DNA of 64,000 nucleotides from Odobenus rosmarus divergens (Eukaryota > Chordata > Mammalia > Carnivora > Odobenidae), in assembly GCF_000321225.1 (NCBI RefSeq), contig NW_004450323.1, forward strand, positions 529,356 to 593,355. Direction: 5' to 3'. This document shows, piece by piece, positions 1 to 11,807 of the stretch. A program made the position numbers and the translations under genes. Below the pieces are notes generated by a model. The model was not told where the DNA came from, ran no database searches, and saw only the letters and a program-made list of their open reading frames with translations. The first letter of the stretch is position 1; every line of letters begins with the position of its first letter.

Positions 1-95
1 CAAAGCATAAATTTACTGTCACCAGACAATGATAGTAAATTATCATAATACTAATCAGTGTGATTCTAATTACAGCCACTATTCCAAATGTTATT

Positions 96-299
96 CCTTT
101 TTTAAAAAAAAAAAAATTTATTTATTTATTTGACAAAGAGAGACACAGCGAGAGAGGGAACACAAGCAGAGGGAGTGGGAGAGGGAGAAGCAGGCTTCCC
201 GCGGAACAGGGAGCCTGATGTGGGGCTCGATCCCAGGACCCCAGGATCACGACCTGAGCAGAAGGCAGATGCTTAATGACTGAGCCACCCAGGTGCCCC
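96..299 (-). mobile_element. SINEC (tRNA-Lys SINE), near full length
   Basis: Read on the minus strand, it has the SINE head (gggcacctgggtggctca), the B-box region ending in a GATCGAGCCCC-like sequence, a CT-rich arm and a poly(A) tail, which appears as AAAGATTT/poly(T) on the plus strand. It is flanked by a target-site duplication ccaaatgttatt (84-95 and 300-311), so both borders are secure. The arm with tgttccctctctcgctgtg is the type I associate with arctoid carnivores. It is non-coding and mobilised in trans by L1. Confidence 0.95.
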
Positions 300-367
300 C
301 CAAATGTTATTTCTGTACTGGAGTATATTAACACAGACCATGGTACCTGATATGCAACTATTGATCT

Positions 368-384
368 TTTTTTTTTTTTTTTTG
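368..384 (-). mobile_element. Poly(T)-only insertion with TSD
   Basis: A homopolymer of about 16 T followed by one G sits between two perfect 14-bp copies of gcaactattgatct (354-367 and 385-398). A perfect duplication flanking only a poly(T) tract is what target-primed reverse transcription would leave if only the poly(A) tail of a minus-oriented L1 or SINE RNA had been copied. No body of any element is present. Duplication by slippage is the alternative. Confidence 0.7.
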
Positions 385-564
385 GCAACTATTGATCTAA
401 CAGATGACTCTTCCCACTCCTTTTGTTAGAAAGACCACTAGAAACAGTTTCCATTTGCTTAGCAAGGACAGTAAGACTTCCATTATTAGACCTAAGGTCT
501 AAATCACTTCTCTTGTTCTCTGCAATAATCTAATGCACATGGTCTTCATTAATATTGCCACTGT

Positions 565-860
565 TCTATTTATCAGTTGCTGTACCACAAAGCACTCAAA
601 ACTGTGGTAAATTATTATCTCTCATTATCTGTGGGTTCAGCTGGAAAGTTCTCAACTGACTCTCACATGGAAGCATTCCATAAAAAAACAAGTAGAAGGT
701 GTAAACCCTCAAAAGCCCCAAAATGTCACATCTGCCAATTAAGAAAGTCACTAACACCAACCCAAATTTTATTGCAGTGGAATTGGTCCCTGCCTCTTAA
801 TGTGAAGAGCAGCATGTGCATACCAGGAGAAAAAACTGATGATACCATCTTGAAGACCAC
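565..860. repeat. Possible old interspersed repeat, family unassigned
   Basis: The stretch from gctgtaccacaaagc to gaagagcagcatgtgcat resembles decayed eutherian repeats of the 'tgctgtaacaaa...gtggcttaaaacaac' kind, with a later 'cctcttaatgtgaagagcagc' block. Divergence is high and I could not assign a family. The 100-codon ORF at 577-879 lies across it and shows no protein-like features. Confidence 0.35.
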
Positions 861-982
861 CTACCATGGGGTTTCATAAAATTCTGTGCTTACTGAATAT
901 ATTGATAATATTATGCTGATAGGAGTTGGTAAGCAGGATGTAGCTACACTCTTATTTAAATGTTTGGTAGAATTCACTCCTT

Positions 983-1177
983 CTTAAAAGATTTTATTCA
1001 TTTATTTGAGAGAGAGAGAGCACATGTGCACAAGCAGGGGGTAGGGGCAGAGGGGCAGACAAGCAGACTTCCCACTGAGAAGGGAGCCTGATGGGGGCGG
1101 GGCTCCATCCCAGGACCCTAAGATCATGATCTAAGCTGAAGTCAGATGCTTAACTGACTGAGCCACCCAGGCGCCCC
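983..1177 (-). mobile_element. SINEC inserted in old L1
   Basis: Minus-strand tRNA-Lys SINE with AAAGATTTTATT tail, a GA-rich arm and the head gcgcctgggtggctca. Its TSD is tagaattcactc(c/t)t (968-981 and 1178-1191). The duplicated sequence is itself antisense L1 ORF2 sequence, so the SINE is younger than the host L1. Confidence 0.93.
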
Positions 1178-1653
1178 TAGAATTCACTCTTGAAGCCATC
1201 TGGTCCTGGGCTTTATTTATTGGGAGAGTTTTGATTATTGGTTCAATATCCTTCCTCATTACTTATATGTTCAGATTTTCTTTTACTTCATGTTTCAGTC
1301 TTGGTAAGTTGCATTTCTAGGAATTTATTCATTTCTTCTAAAATACCTAACTTGCTGGCATTTAGTTATTCATAGTAGTTTCTTATAATCCTTTGTATTT
1401 CTGCAATATTGTATTAAGTTGAGCCATCTCTCTTTTCCCCTAGACTAGTTAAAAGTTTTTCAAGTCTGTTTATCTTTCATAAAGCCCAATCCTATTTTTG
1501 TTGATCTTTTCTATTGTCTTTCTAGCTCCTGTTTCATTTCTTTCTTCTCTACTCTTTATTATTTCCTTCCTTCTACTAAATTTGGATTTAGTTTGTTCTT
1601 CCATTTCTAGTGCATTGCAGTGTAAATTTGTTTATTTGAGCTCTTTTTTTTTT

Positions 1654-3263
1654 CTTCAAATAAATTCTCTGCCCTTTTTCTCTCTCTTCTTCTTCTGGGA
1701 CTCCTATAATATGAATGTTATTACATTTGATGGAGTCACTGAGTTCCCTAAGTCTATTCTCATTCTGCATATTTCTTTTTTCTCTCTTTTATTCAGCTTG
1801 ATTACTTTCCATTGCTCTGTCTTCTAGATCATTAATTTGTTCCTCTGCTTCTTCCAGCCTGCTGTTCATTCAAGAGTGTTTCTCATTTTGGTCATTGAGC
1901 TCTTTATCTCTGCTATTTTATTACTTATCTCTGTGTTAATGGTCTCACTGATGTCCTCCACTCTTTTCTCAAGTCCAGCAAGTACCCTTATGATCACTGC
2001 TTTAAATTCTCCATTAAGCATGTTACTTGTATCTGTTTTGCTTAGATCTCTGGCCATGGCCTTGTCCTGTTCTTTCACTTGGGACAAATTTCTCTGTCTT
2101 CTCATTTTGTCTAAGTCCCTGTGCCTGTTTCTCTGTGTTAGGAAAGTCAGCTACATCTCCTGGTCTTCAGGGTAATGGCTTTATGAAGAAGAGGTCCTGT
2201 AGTGCACTGCAGTGTAGTGTCCCCTGTTTCCCAGGGCCTGGCACTTCTGGGAGTGTCCCCAATGTGTGCTGTATGCACTTCTGTTGTTGTGTCCTAGCCA
2301 CTTTATCCTCCAGGCCAGTCATCTGCAAAGGTTCTCTTTGCAGACGACTGGCCTGAAGGGCACAGTTTGGTCCCTGGTCTGAATGTGACCATTTTAACTA
2401 GGTGTGCTCTGGTCTGCTTGTGAAATGAGATCTGTCACCACTGCCACCATATCTGAGGCCTTGCAAAACTCCCAGGTCAGGAGGTGTAGTGTTGGCAGGG
2501 GTTTGGGCTGGCCTTTTGGCAGAGGGGGCTGGTCACTCTGGGACTGAGGTAAGTGTGACCAGAAGGGGTGGTTCCATAGAGCACCGGGGGGTGGGGGGGG
2601 ACCTGGCTTAGTGTAAGCAAGTTAGGTAGCAAGTGCCAGAGCTGTGCTGCTCCCCACAGGTGGCCCTGTGCCTATGCTGAGGGGCAGAGGAGGGAAATGG
2701 TGCCTGCCAGTTCCTTTGTTCCTGGAAGGGTCTCTATGTGAACACGGCCTCTCTGGGATGCCCTCCAAGATAAGTGAATAACCTCCCCACTGTGTGCTCC
2801 AGGTGCTCTTGGGATCTGTTTCCACACTGTGTGTTCATGGGCTGTTTGCCTACCTTTTCTCCAAGAGTAGCCCCAATGCCCTATGAGCTCTCTCAGAGCC
2901 AAGCACGCAGACCTTTAAAAGTCTAGGCTGTAAGCCCTGCTGGTTGCAAGAGCTCATAAAATCCAGCCCCTCTCATTTTCCAAGCCAATTGTTATGGGTA
3001 TTCATTTTCCCTGTGTGCTAGTCTGTCTCTTGCCCTTCCCTGCAACCACAGCGCCCTCCCCACCATACCAGCCATGATGTTTCTCTCAAGCCACATTTCC
3101 ACACTTCCTATCTCTTTGATGTGACCTCTTCTCTACCTTTTGTTGTGGCCTTTGTTCCGCCAGTCTTCAGGTCAATTTCTGGGGTGTGCAGGATGATTTG
3201 ATAGTTATCTAGTTGTATTCATAGTATGAGGTGAGCCTACAGTCCTCCTACTCTGCTGCCATC
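1654..3263 (-). mobile_element. L1 with complete-looking 5' UTR, ending inside ORF1
   Basis: Sense direction is right to left. The 5' start is at 3263 (ggaaggaggatggcagcaga). About 1.15 kb of carnivore L1 5' UTR follows, then ORF1 starting at 2105 (MRRQRNLSQVKEQDKAMARD). A coiled-coil part and the start of the RNA-binding domain follow (ENRLRELSDSIKCNN then IIGVPEEEEREKG). Homology stops at ...gaatttatttgaag followed by ten A. On both sides the same host L1 ORF2 continues, with an imperfect repeat AAAAGAG.TC.AAA at the two joins. This fits insertion of an L1 RNA that ended prematurely inside ORF1. At least one frameshift or stop breaks ORF1. Confidence 0.8.
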
Positions 3264-5470
3264 CTCCTTCCTTTTCGAACTCTCTTTTTTCTTAATGTAG
3301 TCATTTATTGCCATAAACTTCCCTCTTAGAACTGTTTTTGCTGATTCCCTTGTTTTGGTATTCATTGGTTTTCATTTGTGTCATAATAATTTATTTCCTG
3401 ATTTCTTCTTTGACCCATGGGTTGTTCAGAAATTGGTTTAATGTCCACATACTTCCAGCTTTCCTCCTGTTAACTGATTTCTAGTTTCATACCATTCTAG
3501 TTGGAGAAGATACTCGATATGATTTTTATCTTCTTAAATTTGTTATGACTTATTCTGTGACCTAACATATGATCTATCCTAGAGAATGTTCTATGTGGAC
3601 TTGAGTAGAGTGTGTATTCTGTTGCTGTTGGATAGAATGTTCTATATATGTCTGTCAGATCCATTTGTTCTAAAGTATGGGGTTCGAGGTGATTTTCTGT
3701 TGATTCCTTGTTTATTTTTTGTCTGATGATTTCTCCATTGTTAGAAGTATCAAAGTCCTTTACTATTACTGCTTTGCTGTGTATTTTTGCCTTCAGATCT
3801 GTGAATACTTGTTTAATGTATTTAGGGGCTCCAATATTGGGTGTGTCTATGTTTACAATTGTTACACACTCTTGATGAATTGACCCTTTTATCATTATAT
3901 AATGACTTTATCTCTTGTTAAAGGTTTTGACTTTAAGTCTATGTTGTCTGATATAAAGGTAGCTACCCCTGTTCTCTTTTGGTTTCCACTTGCAAGGAAT
4001 ATCTTTTTCCATCCCTTCATTTTCAACCTATGACTGTCCTTTAAGCTGAAGTAAGTCTCTTGTAGGCAAGACATAGTTGGGTCTTGTTTTTTAATCTATT
4101 GGGCCACTCTATGTCTTTTAATTGGCGAATTTAAAGTATTTACACTTAGTGTAAATGTAATGATACTGACAGGTAAAAAGTTATTATTACCATCTTGTTC
4201 ATTGTTTTCTGATGTTTATTTCCTTTGTTGCTTTCTTCCTCTCTTGCTGTCTTTGTGGCTTGACGATTTTTTGTAGTGGTGTGTTTTGATTCTTTTCTCT
4301 TTTCCACTTATGTATCTATTATAGATTTTTGCTTTGTGATTACTATGAGACTTTAATAATACTTCTTCTTATACTTATAACTCTCTATTTTAAGCTGCTA
4401 ACAACTTCAATTGCACAAAAATGTTCTACAGATTTGTCCCTCATGCAAAATTAATGTTGATGCCCCAGTTTACATATTTTTAAGTTATATGCCCATTAAC
4501 AAAATATAGCTATAGATACTAACACTTTTGTCTCTTAACCTAAATGCTAGAGTTTAAAGTGGTTTACACACCCTTGTGATATTAAAATATTTTTAATTTG
4601 GCTATATATTGACCTCTATCAGGGAATTTTATACTTTCATAAGTTTTCTTTCTCTCCATTTCTGAAGGACAGCTTTGCTGGGTAAAGTATTCTTGGTTAA
4701 AGTCTTTTTCTTTGAGCATTTTGAATATATCATCCCTATCTCTCCTGGCCTGCAAGCTTTCCACTGAGAAATCTATTGATTGCCTTATTGGGATTCCTTT
4801 GTATGCTTCTCTTGCTGCTTTCAAATTATTCTTTTTGTTCTTGATTCTGACAGCTTGATTTAATGTGTCTCAGTGAAGATCTCTTCCGGTTGTACCTGGA
4901 GATCTTTGACCGTTGTATATCTGGATGGCCATCAATCTTCCCTGATCTGAGAAGTTTTCAACCATTATTTCTTTAAATAAGTTTTCTACTTCTCTCTTTT
5001 ACTTCTAGAAGTCTCATAATGTGCATATTGTTTCTTTTAAGGTTGTTCCATAATTCACATAGACTTTCTTCACTCTATCATTCCAACTTTTTTTCCTCCT
5101 CTGACTGGATAATATCAAGAGATGTCTTCAGCTTCATAGATTCTTTCTTTTGCCTGATTGAGCCTGCTGTTGAAACTCTTTATTGCATTTTTTAAATTTC
5201 ATTTATTATATTCTTCAGCTCCAGAATTCTTGTTTGTTTCTTTTCAATTATTTCTCTTTGTTGAACTTCACATTTTATTCCTCTGTTGTTTTACTGTCTA
5301 CTTGTGTCATCTTGAATTTCACTAAACTTCCTTAAAATAAGTATTCTGGATTCTTTTTTCAAGTAATTCACAGATCTCCATCTCTTCAGGGTCACTTACT
5401 AGAAAATTATTTAGTAGTGTTATGTATCTTTGCTTTTTCATGTTTCTGATGAGTTTGTATTGATGTCTGC

Positions 5471-7223
5471 ATATTTGAGGGTGCAGTCACCTCTTCCTGG
5501 GAAGGTACAATAGCATAGTCACTATACTACACATTGCCTCTGCTTTGGAGCCTCACCATTCTCTTGATTATTATAGGTGTCTCTACTATGTTAATCTTTA
5601 TAAATATTATATACCAAAAATTACTATTAAAACTGTTTCATGTCTATTTCTAGGTAAGTATTTCCAAGGAACTGGGCAGTGTCAGTTTTAAAGATTGGAC
5701 ATATTTTTAAGCAGCCTACACTTTGAAATAAACTAGTCCATTCTCTGCTTATTTATTAGCCTTTAAGCCTCTTTCATGATTCTAACTTGATTCTGTGGGA
5801 AACCCCAAGTCAAACTTATTCCTTCTGTTTAAACAGACATCTAGACACCTGACCATGTAATACCTGAATCTCAGAGCTCTAGAACAATTGTGGTCAGCTA
5901 TAAATGTGGATGTTCACAATTAGCCAAAGGGCCCCTAGGCTGTTATATCTGGTCCTATTTAAATTCTAATCACTAAGCAGCTTCTCAGAGTGAAACCAAA
6001 GAGAGACAGATATATATATATAACCCAAGGACAAATAATACAAGGGGCCAATTGTGATAGGATTGTCTACCATGGGTAGCACTTGGAGATAGGGATATGG
6101 AGATGAAAGATGTATATCCTGTTCACAAAGAGATCATTCTGATGGAAAGAACCCCCAAATAAAACTACAAATGAGTAATAACTTGATTGTTCTATGACAG
6201 AATAGTAACAACACTATGTGCTAATCTGTTAAAACATTTGGGTAAAACATAAAGATGAATGTTAAATTACAAATATTATTAAAGCACGAGAAGGTAGAAG
6301 CATGCTACAGTTAGGTGGGGTTAATCTCCTGAGGGCTTCCCAGATGAAGTAAGGCTTTTTAAAAGGAAATAGACATGAATTGGTGAAGAAGACCAGATAA
6401 GGAGGACAGCACATTCAACACAGGATAACTTGACTGAGTAGAGTCCATCTTGGCAAGTGGCCATAAAGAAGGGAAGGAGATGGTGGGGATGTAAAAGCAT
6501 GGGAAATGAGAGAAATAACTTCTTTTTTCCCTAGAGATTTATCTCAGGAAGTGAAAGCATCTACCTAGATGAATTTAAATTAGTCCAACATCATTACTAA
6601 GATATTCAAATATTGCTAAGGAGCATTTATTTAATTGGTGTACCCTACAGGTGTTGGAATTTATTCTGTCATCTGTGACTTTCATTTATTTTCAAAGAAA
6701 CATTTGCTTTGAGACTTATGTTTTTGTAAAAACCTATGAAGTAAAGCCAAGACGTAGAGTTTGGGCTTCACTAAATTTATTTAGACAAGAAAATATTTCC
6801 CTTGGGAGATCTCTTGATCCCAGACACAATTAACTTAGCATGATAAAGCAGGACAGTAAGAATCCTTCAAATTATTTGAAATAATAAATATTGCAAAATC
6901 ACATTTTTGAAGTCTTACTATCTAATTTGAAACAATTTTTTTCAAAATTGTTAACTTCTATCTTCTTCCCAGCACTATGGTGACAACGTAGACTCATTTG
7001 TGACTATGAGCAAATTGCAATGGCTAATGGGGAAGCTAGGAAACTGGGAACATTAAACATCATGAATCATGAGAACACATATTTTGGCATTCTATCACTG
7101 ATATATGGCACTCCACTCATAAAATTAAAATAATTATGAAATCCTCAACACAAATACACAGTCCTATGTGTAAGTCAACATAAATGAAAAGTACATAAAT
7201 AAGTATATAAATAAAATAGAGAA
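5471..7223. other. Mostly unclassified DNA
   Basis: I see no convincing gene. There is a short (TA) run near 6011-6022. The stretch about 6130-6500 (gaggacagcacattcaacacagg and neighbours) has the feel of a very old mammal-wide repeat, but I cannot assign it. The 60-codon ORF at 6651-6833 has no supporting feature. Confidence 0.5.
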
Positions 7224-7383
7224 GCGCCTGGGTGGCTCAGTCAGTTGAGCATCAGACTCTTGATTTCAGCTCAGGTTATGGTCTCAGGGTTGTGAGGTCA
7301 AGCCCTGCATCAGGCTCCACACTGAGCATGGAGCCTGCTTAAGTTCTCTTCCTCTCCCCTCCGCGTCCCCATGCTTTCTCTAA

Positions 7384-7428
<45 letters not shown>

Positions 7429-7431
7429 AAG
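7224..7431 (+). mobile_element. SINEC with (TAGA)n tail
   Basis: The head gcgcctgggtggctcagtca, a tRNA-like body and a CT-rich arm are present. The tail is replaced by a TAGA microsatellite instead of poly(A). The TSD is aaaatag(a/t)gaa (7213-7223 and 7432-7442). Confidence 0.93.
7384..7430 (+). repeat. (TAGA)n microsatellite
   Basis: About eleven uninterrupted TAGA units at the 3' end of the SINE, the usual fate of an A-rich SINE tail. It is likely to be length-polymorphic. Confidence 0.95.
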
Positions 7432-8389
7432 AAAATAGTGAAATAATTTCATGTGTACTGCCAAAGAAATAAGGTTGTTATCCAGAAATCCTAAGTTTTT
7501 TTCACATATACCCATATTCCATATTTTTCTCATTCTTTATTGTCCTCTCTGGAACATTATTCTTCCATCTGAATGCTTCCTTGAAAATCATGTGACTTGT
7601 CTATCTAACTCTCAATCTCTGATTTTTGTGTTATCTATCAGGTCCTTCTTCTCTACCAATGCTAGAATACCTGGTTCAATGTTTTCTTCTCCATCCCCAA
7701 GTTCGACATGATTTCCAAATATTTTAACTTCTTCTTGACCTATCCAATATGAGAGGGAGGGAGGGAGGATATGGTCCCATGAGAGGGACCTATCCAACAT
7801 GCCCTCCCAGTTCATTCATGTTCACATTTCCAAGGACTTCCATCTGAACTCTACACATCCAAAGAAATTTGCTGGCTGTGCCCTAGACGTGACCATTAAC
7901 CAGAAAGTTCCACTTCTACAACTGTCATTACAGAGCCCTCATTTTCTAGTCACACTTCTGTGCTTCTTTCCTCTTATTTACATATTTTTGGTTCTTTGCA
8001 CAGGGATCTGCAGTGGTGTGACCCTTCTACTTTCTCCTCTAGTCTTTAGTTTTAGTTTATACTTATTGGCTCATCATTATGCCACTCTTGTTAGTATTTC
8101 AAATCTCTTGATGAATTAACCTTCTGTAAAGCCAACTTTGAAGTCTAAATGAATGAAATTAATACATTTTTCACACCAGTGTGGCTGACTGCTACTATAC
8201 CTCTTAACAAACATAAAATAGAAGACAAACAAACATGTTACCATAAATTGATGATATGCAGCCTAAACTGGGCCCTCAGGGGCTCCTGGAAATTCTTTTG
8301 TATCTTTTCAACTCTCAGTCATCCCATTCTCCACTATTTTCAATTTTCTCTATTTAACTCAAGCCCCAGATCCAACAAGTTGTCTCCTC
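7432..8389. other. Unclassified, pyrimidine-rich stretch
   Basis: No repeat head or tail is recognised. The sequence is CT-rich on the plus strand and may be the decayed upstream part of the L2 that is recognisable further right. The ORFs here (7451-7711, 7799-8119) have no recognisable domain. A (GGGA)-type run lies at 7753-7768. Confidence 0.45.
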
Positions 8390-10125
8390 ATTCACACCCA
8401 ATTGCTTTACCTCCCACTCTCCAGAATACAAGAAGCCTACAGACAGGAACACACCCAACTTCCAGGTACCTTCATACTTAACTTCAATCCATACCCATTC
8501 TGTCTGTTACATAAGAAAATTGTCCATCATCCTATCTGAAGTCAATCTTCCTGTTCTCTGGATCTTAGTCTTACCTCAGGCACAAAGAACCATTAGTCAT
8601 TTCTTTGCATTCCTTGAATTCCCTCATATTTCAATCCCTGGATCTCCTTATGAGGGGAAAAAAAAACTCTCAAATTCACACTCTCCTTTGGATTTCCAGA
8701 CCATTTATTACCCCTCTAACAATTAAACTTTTTAAAAAGCTTTTGACACTTTCTGTCTTCACTTCCTTCTTTTCAATTCAGCCATTACAATCTGACTTGT
8801 CTTTATACCATTCCACAGAATCCAGCCTCAAAAGTCCTCTTAGGAGGACATTTTTATTGCTAAACTCAATGGATACATTTTATTAATTATTTGATATTTC
8901 AGCATCTCTTGTTGCTGTTCACTTCTTTGAAACACTTTTTCCCCCTTCAGAATGTCATAACTGTAAGATTTTCTTTCTATTTCCTTAAAGCTTCCTATCA
9001 GTTCCTTATTTGCCTGCCCTTAAAGGGTTCTTCCTCAATCCATCCCTCTTTCATTTTATGACTCTTTTTAAGTGGCTCATCTCCTCCCATAACTTCTGAT
9101 AATTAATATACGATGTTATCCAAAGTCTCTGATCTCTCCTCTCAGCTAGAAACCACATATCCAACTTTCCACTGGGTATTTCTACTTGGCAGTTTCATAG
9201 ATGCTTCAAATTTGAACATGTTCTACATGAACACACCATCATTCTACCAAAAACTTCTGTTTCTCTGGTATCTTCTATCCCCATAAATCATTAGTTGTAC
9301 TAGTTGCCTACACAAGAAATCTGAACATCTTAGTGGATTTTATGCCTCACTGACAACATCCATCCTATTATCAAGTCCAGTTAATTCTACATCTTAAATA
9401 TATCTCAAATAGTGTTTCTATTACCAGAAACACTACCCTAATTCAAGTCATATTCTTGTCTCTCCTGCACTACTCCGTCACACTCATATCTGAACTTCTC
9501 ATTCTAGTCCTGGATCCCATCACTCTATTTTCCACATGGCAACAAAAGTAAACTTCCTAAAATTAAAACTGATCATATCATTTACCTGCTTAAAATTATT
9601 CAATGGGCCATGATCACCCTTGAACTAAAATTACAACTCCTGAATATAGTGTTTAAGATTCTTCACAATATTTAACTACTGATTATCTTCACATGGTCAT
9701 TGAAGTCTCTGTGCTTTATGATCTATACTACATCCAATAATAACTCTTTTTACTTCCTCAGATTTGTCAGTCTCTCATCTCCAAGTCATTATACATTTTA
9801 TTTTCTCTACTAGGAAAACTCACTCCTGCCTCTTCATCTAAGAGCAAATCATTCTTTAGGCATCAACTTAATGACACTTTTATAGAAAGCCTTTATTGAT
9901 TCTATCAAAGGTGATTCATATACTCTTCCTATGAGCTTCAGAACACCTCTCAAAGACAGTTATATTTTTCTCACAAATGCATTTGTCACATTATAACTGT
10001 TAAGTCACATATCCAGCTTACCCCACTAGTTTCCAAGCTTCTTGACACCAAGGGGTTTGCGAATCTCATTCACCAATAACTAGCATAATTTTGTGCACAT
10101 AATAATTGAGTGAATGAACAAATAT
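8390..10125 (+). mobile_element. L2 LINE relic (RT region and 3' end)
   Basis: Plus-strand CT-rich sequence matches the L2 reverse-transcriptase region and 3' end from memory. The blocks are ccattccacagaatccagcc, then a region like the 'cttggatgtc...ctcaaact' part, then ctgatcatatcatttacctgc, and finally the terminal gtgcacataataattgagtg. Internal frame decay is extensive. The left border is vague. This is an ancient mammalian element with no function visible. Confidence 0.65.
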
Positions 10126-10344
10126 AAAACTAAATTTTTTAAAAAAAAACTCTACTAATTCTATTCTGGAACTGCCAGAGGCCCACTGGTGAGAGTTGTC
10201 CCTATGCTAACACCATTAGATTTCCTTTTCAGGATGTAACTGATGCTGTTGAAGAGAAGTTATAAACATAAATGCCAGCAAGAACCAGTAGAAAGCATAA
10301 ATGAGTGTAACCCATTTTGGGTGGGAATATAGTAAGTAAAACAG

Positions 10345-10510
10345 TTCTTACACAAGAAAAACAGTGTAACTATGTGTGGTAATGGATGTTAACTAAACTT
10401 ATTGTGGTAATCAGTTCACAATATATACATATATCAAATCATTATGTTGCACACCTAAAACTAATACAATGTTATATGTCAATTATATCTCAATTTTAAA
10501 AAAGAAAGGA
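10345..10510 (+). mobile_element. L1 3' end fragment
   Basis: Contains ggatgttaactaaacttatt, tatcaaatcattatgttgca and cacctaaaactaatacaatg, ending in tcaattttaaaaaag. This is the classical 3'-UTR end of an old eutherian L1. The 5' part is missing (truncated insertion). Confidence 0.85.
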
Positions 10511-10920
10511 CACTTTGAAAAAAATTATCTTTTCTAGGTCTCTTTCATACAGAGATGGATTTTAAAGATGGTTAGATATAAACATAATTCAACACTTTTA
10601 TTTTGTCTCAACTCTTTCACATTGTAATAAGCAACATATTCTCCCCCATGTGCATGGGTATAGTCATTTGCATATTAATACATGACAGGGAAAATAATGA
10701 TGAAGGTGCTGCCAAACACATAACGCTTTTGAAAACTTTCTCTTCCTGATTGTCTTTGCCTACTCTGTTCCCTTCTTGTCTTCTCTCTATTGTAAGTTCT
10801 TGTTAATTCCTAATGACTTTACTAGTATCCCGTTTGAAATCTTGATCTGTTTTTCCCAACCTCCTTGCCAGTTCTTTTTGTATAACATGACAGCAAGCAG
10901 TTAAGAATTTTGGTAGAATT

Positions 10921-11036
10921 GGGGCACCTGGCTGGCTCAGTCAGTAGAGCATGCAACTCTTGATCTCAGGGTTGTGAGCTCAAGCCCCATGTTGGGTGCA
11001 GAGGTTACTTAAATAATAAAATCTTAAAAAAAAAAT
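10921..11036 (+). mobile_element. Short SINEC (older subfamily)
   Basis: The head ggggcacctggctggctcag is followed by the short type of 3' region (gggtgcagaggttacttaaa) without the CT-rich arm, then a poly(A) tail. The TSD is aattttggtagaatt, perfect at 10906-10920 and 11037-11051. Confidence 0.95.
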
Positions 11037-11297
11037 AATTTTGGTAGAATTTGTATGTATGTAAGAATGTAAATGCACATTCATGAACATGTAAACATGA
11101 ATACACAGAAAAGCCAGAGAGCCTGTAATAGCAATTAAAAGGGCTGCTGGGATATTCTAATACTGAGAAATACTCCACTATAGCACTACTTTTCTTCCAC
11201 TTCATCAGTCAGATGTTATTATACTGGAATACAATTCTAAATGAAAAACTCATTTTGGATGTTAAACCTGATCTCATTTTCTTTCCCTGACTTCTTT

Positions 11298-11431
11298 TTA
11301 AATAAAGTACAGCAGGGCTTCCAGAGCAACAATTGGTCCAATTATTTCTGATATGTCCAGACTTGCTCCACTATAAGGCATAAAATGACCAAGGCCTTTA
11401 ATGGCATTTTTAAAGGATCTGTAGAATATTC
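11298..11431 (-). CDS. Candidate terminal coding exon, gene unknown
   Basis: On the minus strand a good 3' splice acceptor (tgcttttcatttttcag, AG at 11432-11433) is followed by 44 open codons to TAA at 11298-11300. The first codon is completed by the preceding exon, then IFYRSFKNAIKGLG opens the exon, with a hydrophobic end ...GPIVALEALLYFI. The sequence lies in non-repeat DNA between a SINE (10921-11036) and a MIR. I do not recognise the protein. The open frame also continues into the presumed intron (to 11492), so chance openness cannot be excluded. It could be the last exon of a minus-strand membrane protein, or nothing. Confidence 0.3.
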
Positions 11432-11807
11432 CTGAAAAATGAAAAGCAGTCTCAGATCCATACAGAATTAACATAAAATTAAGTTTTGGCACTTGAGCAA
11501 AAACTATTTAGTGCTAAATTCTTACATTTAATTAGCTTTCATTCCAGAAATCACTGAAATTGGATACTTGAACAAATCATTAGATAGACAATACATACAT
11601 AAGTGGATGTGTAGATAGATTCATTGTTTTATTATTATATCTCTAAACTGACTGTATTTAAGAGAACCTCTTACTATTCACTTATTATGTACTATTACCC
11701 TGACCTTATGCTTTTGACCTTGTAACTATCAGAATCTACAGTAGGCACATTTTCACATAAAATGTAACTTTAATGTTTTTCTCCATTCAAGCTAATATTA
11801 GTTAAAA

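Larger units (their letters stand above)
945..5470 (-). mobile_element. Old L1 (L1M-like), ORF1 and ORF2 parts, interrupted
   Basis: The antisense L1 runs from about 5470 (5' side) to 945 (3' side) and is broken by a second L1 (1654-3263) and a SINE (983-1177). The ORF1 C-terminal domain is at 4582-4824 (minus), with residues like VESLQARRDRDDIF. A spacer of about 400 bp follows, then the ORF2 endonuclease domain at about 3497-4180, with SRIDHMLGH conserved. The usual GDFN catalytic motif reads KDFD and the SDH motif has decayed to SN. After the insertion, ORF2 resumes at about 1643 and runs to the stretch antisense to 'aaagcccaggaccagatggc' (about 1190-1215) before homology stops at about 945. 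The element is dead; the 3' half is missing. Confidence 0.85.

Noticed and set aside
3497..3895. 132-codon ORF with endonuclease-like residues
   Set aside because: A real L1 ORF2 endonuclease fragment, but the catalytic GDFN reads KDFD and the frame ends early; part of a dead L1, not a gene.
7224..7300. Possible tRNA gene at the SINE heads (here and in all SINEC copies)
   Set aside because: The tRNA-Lys resemblance is that of the SINE promoter region; the acceptor stem and anticodon arm do not form a proper tRNA.
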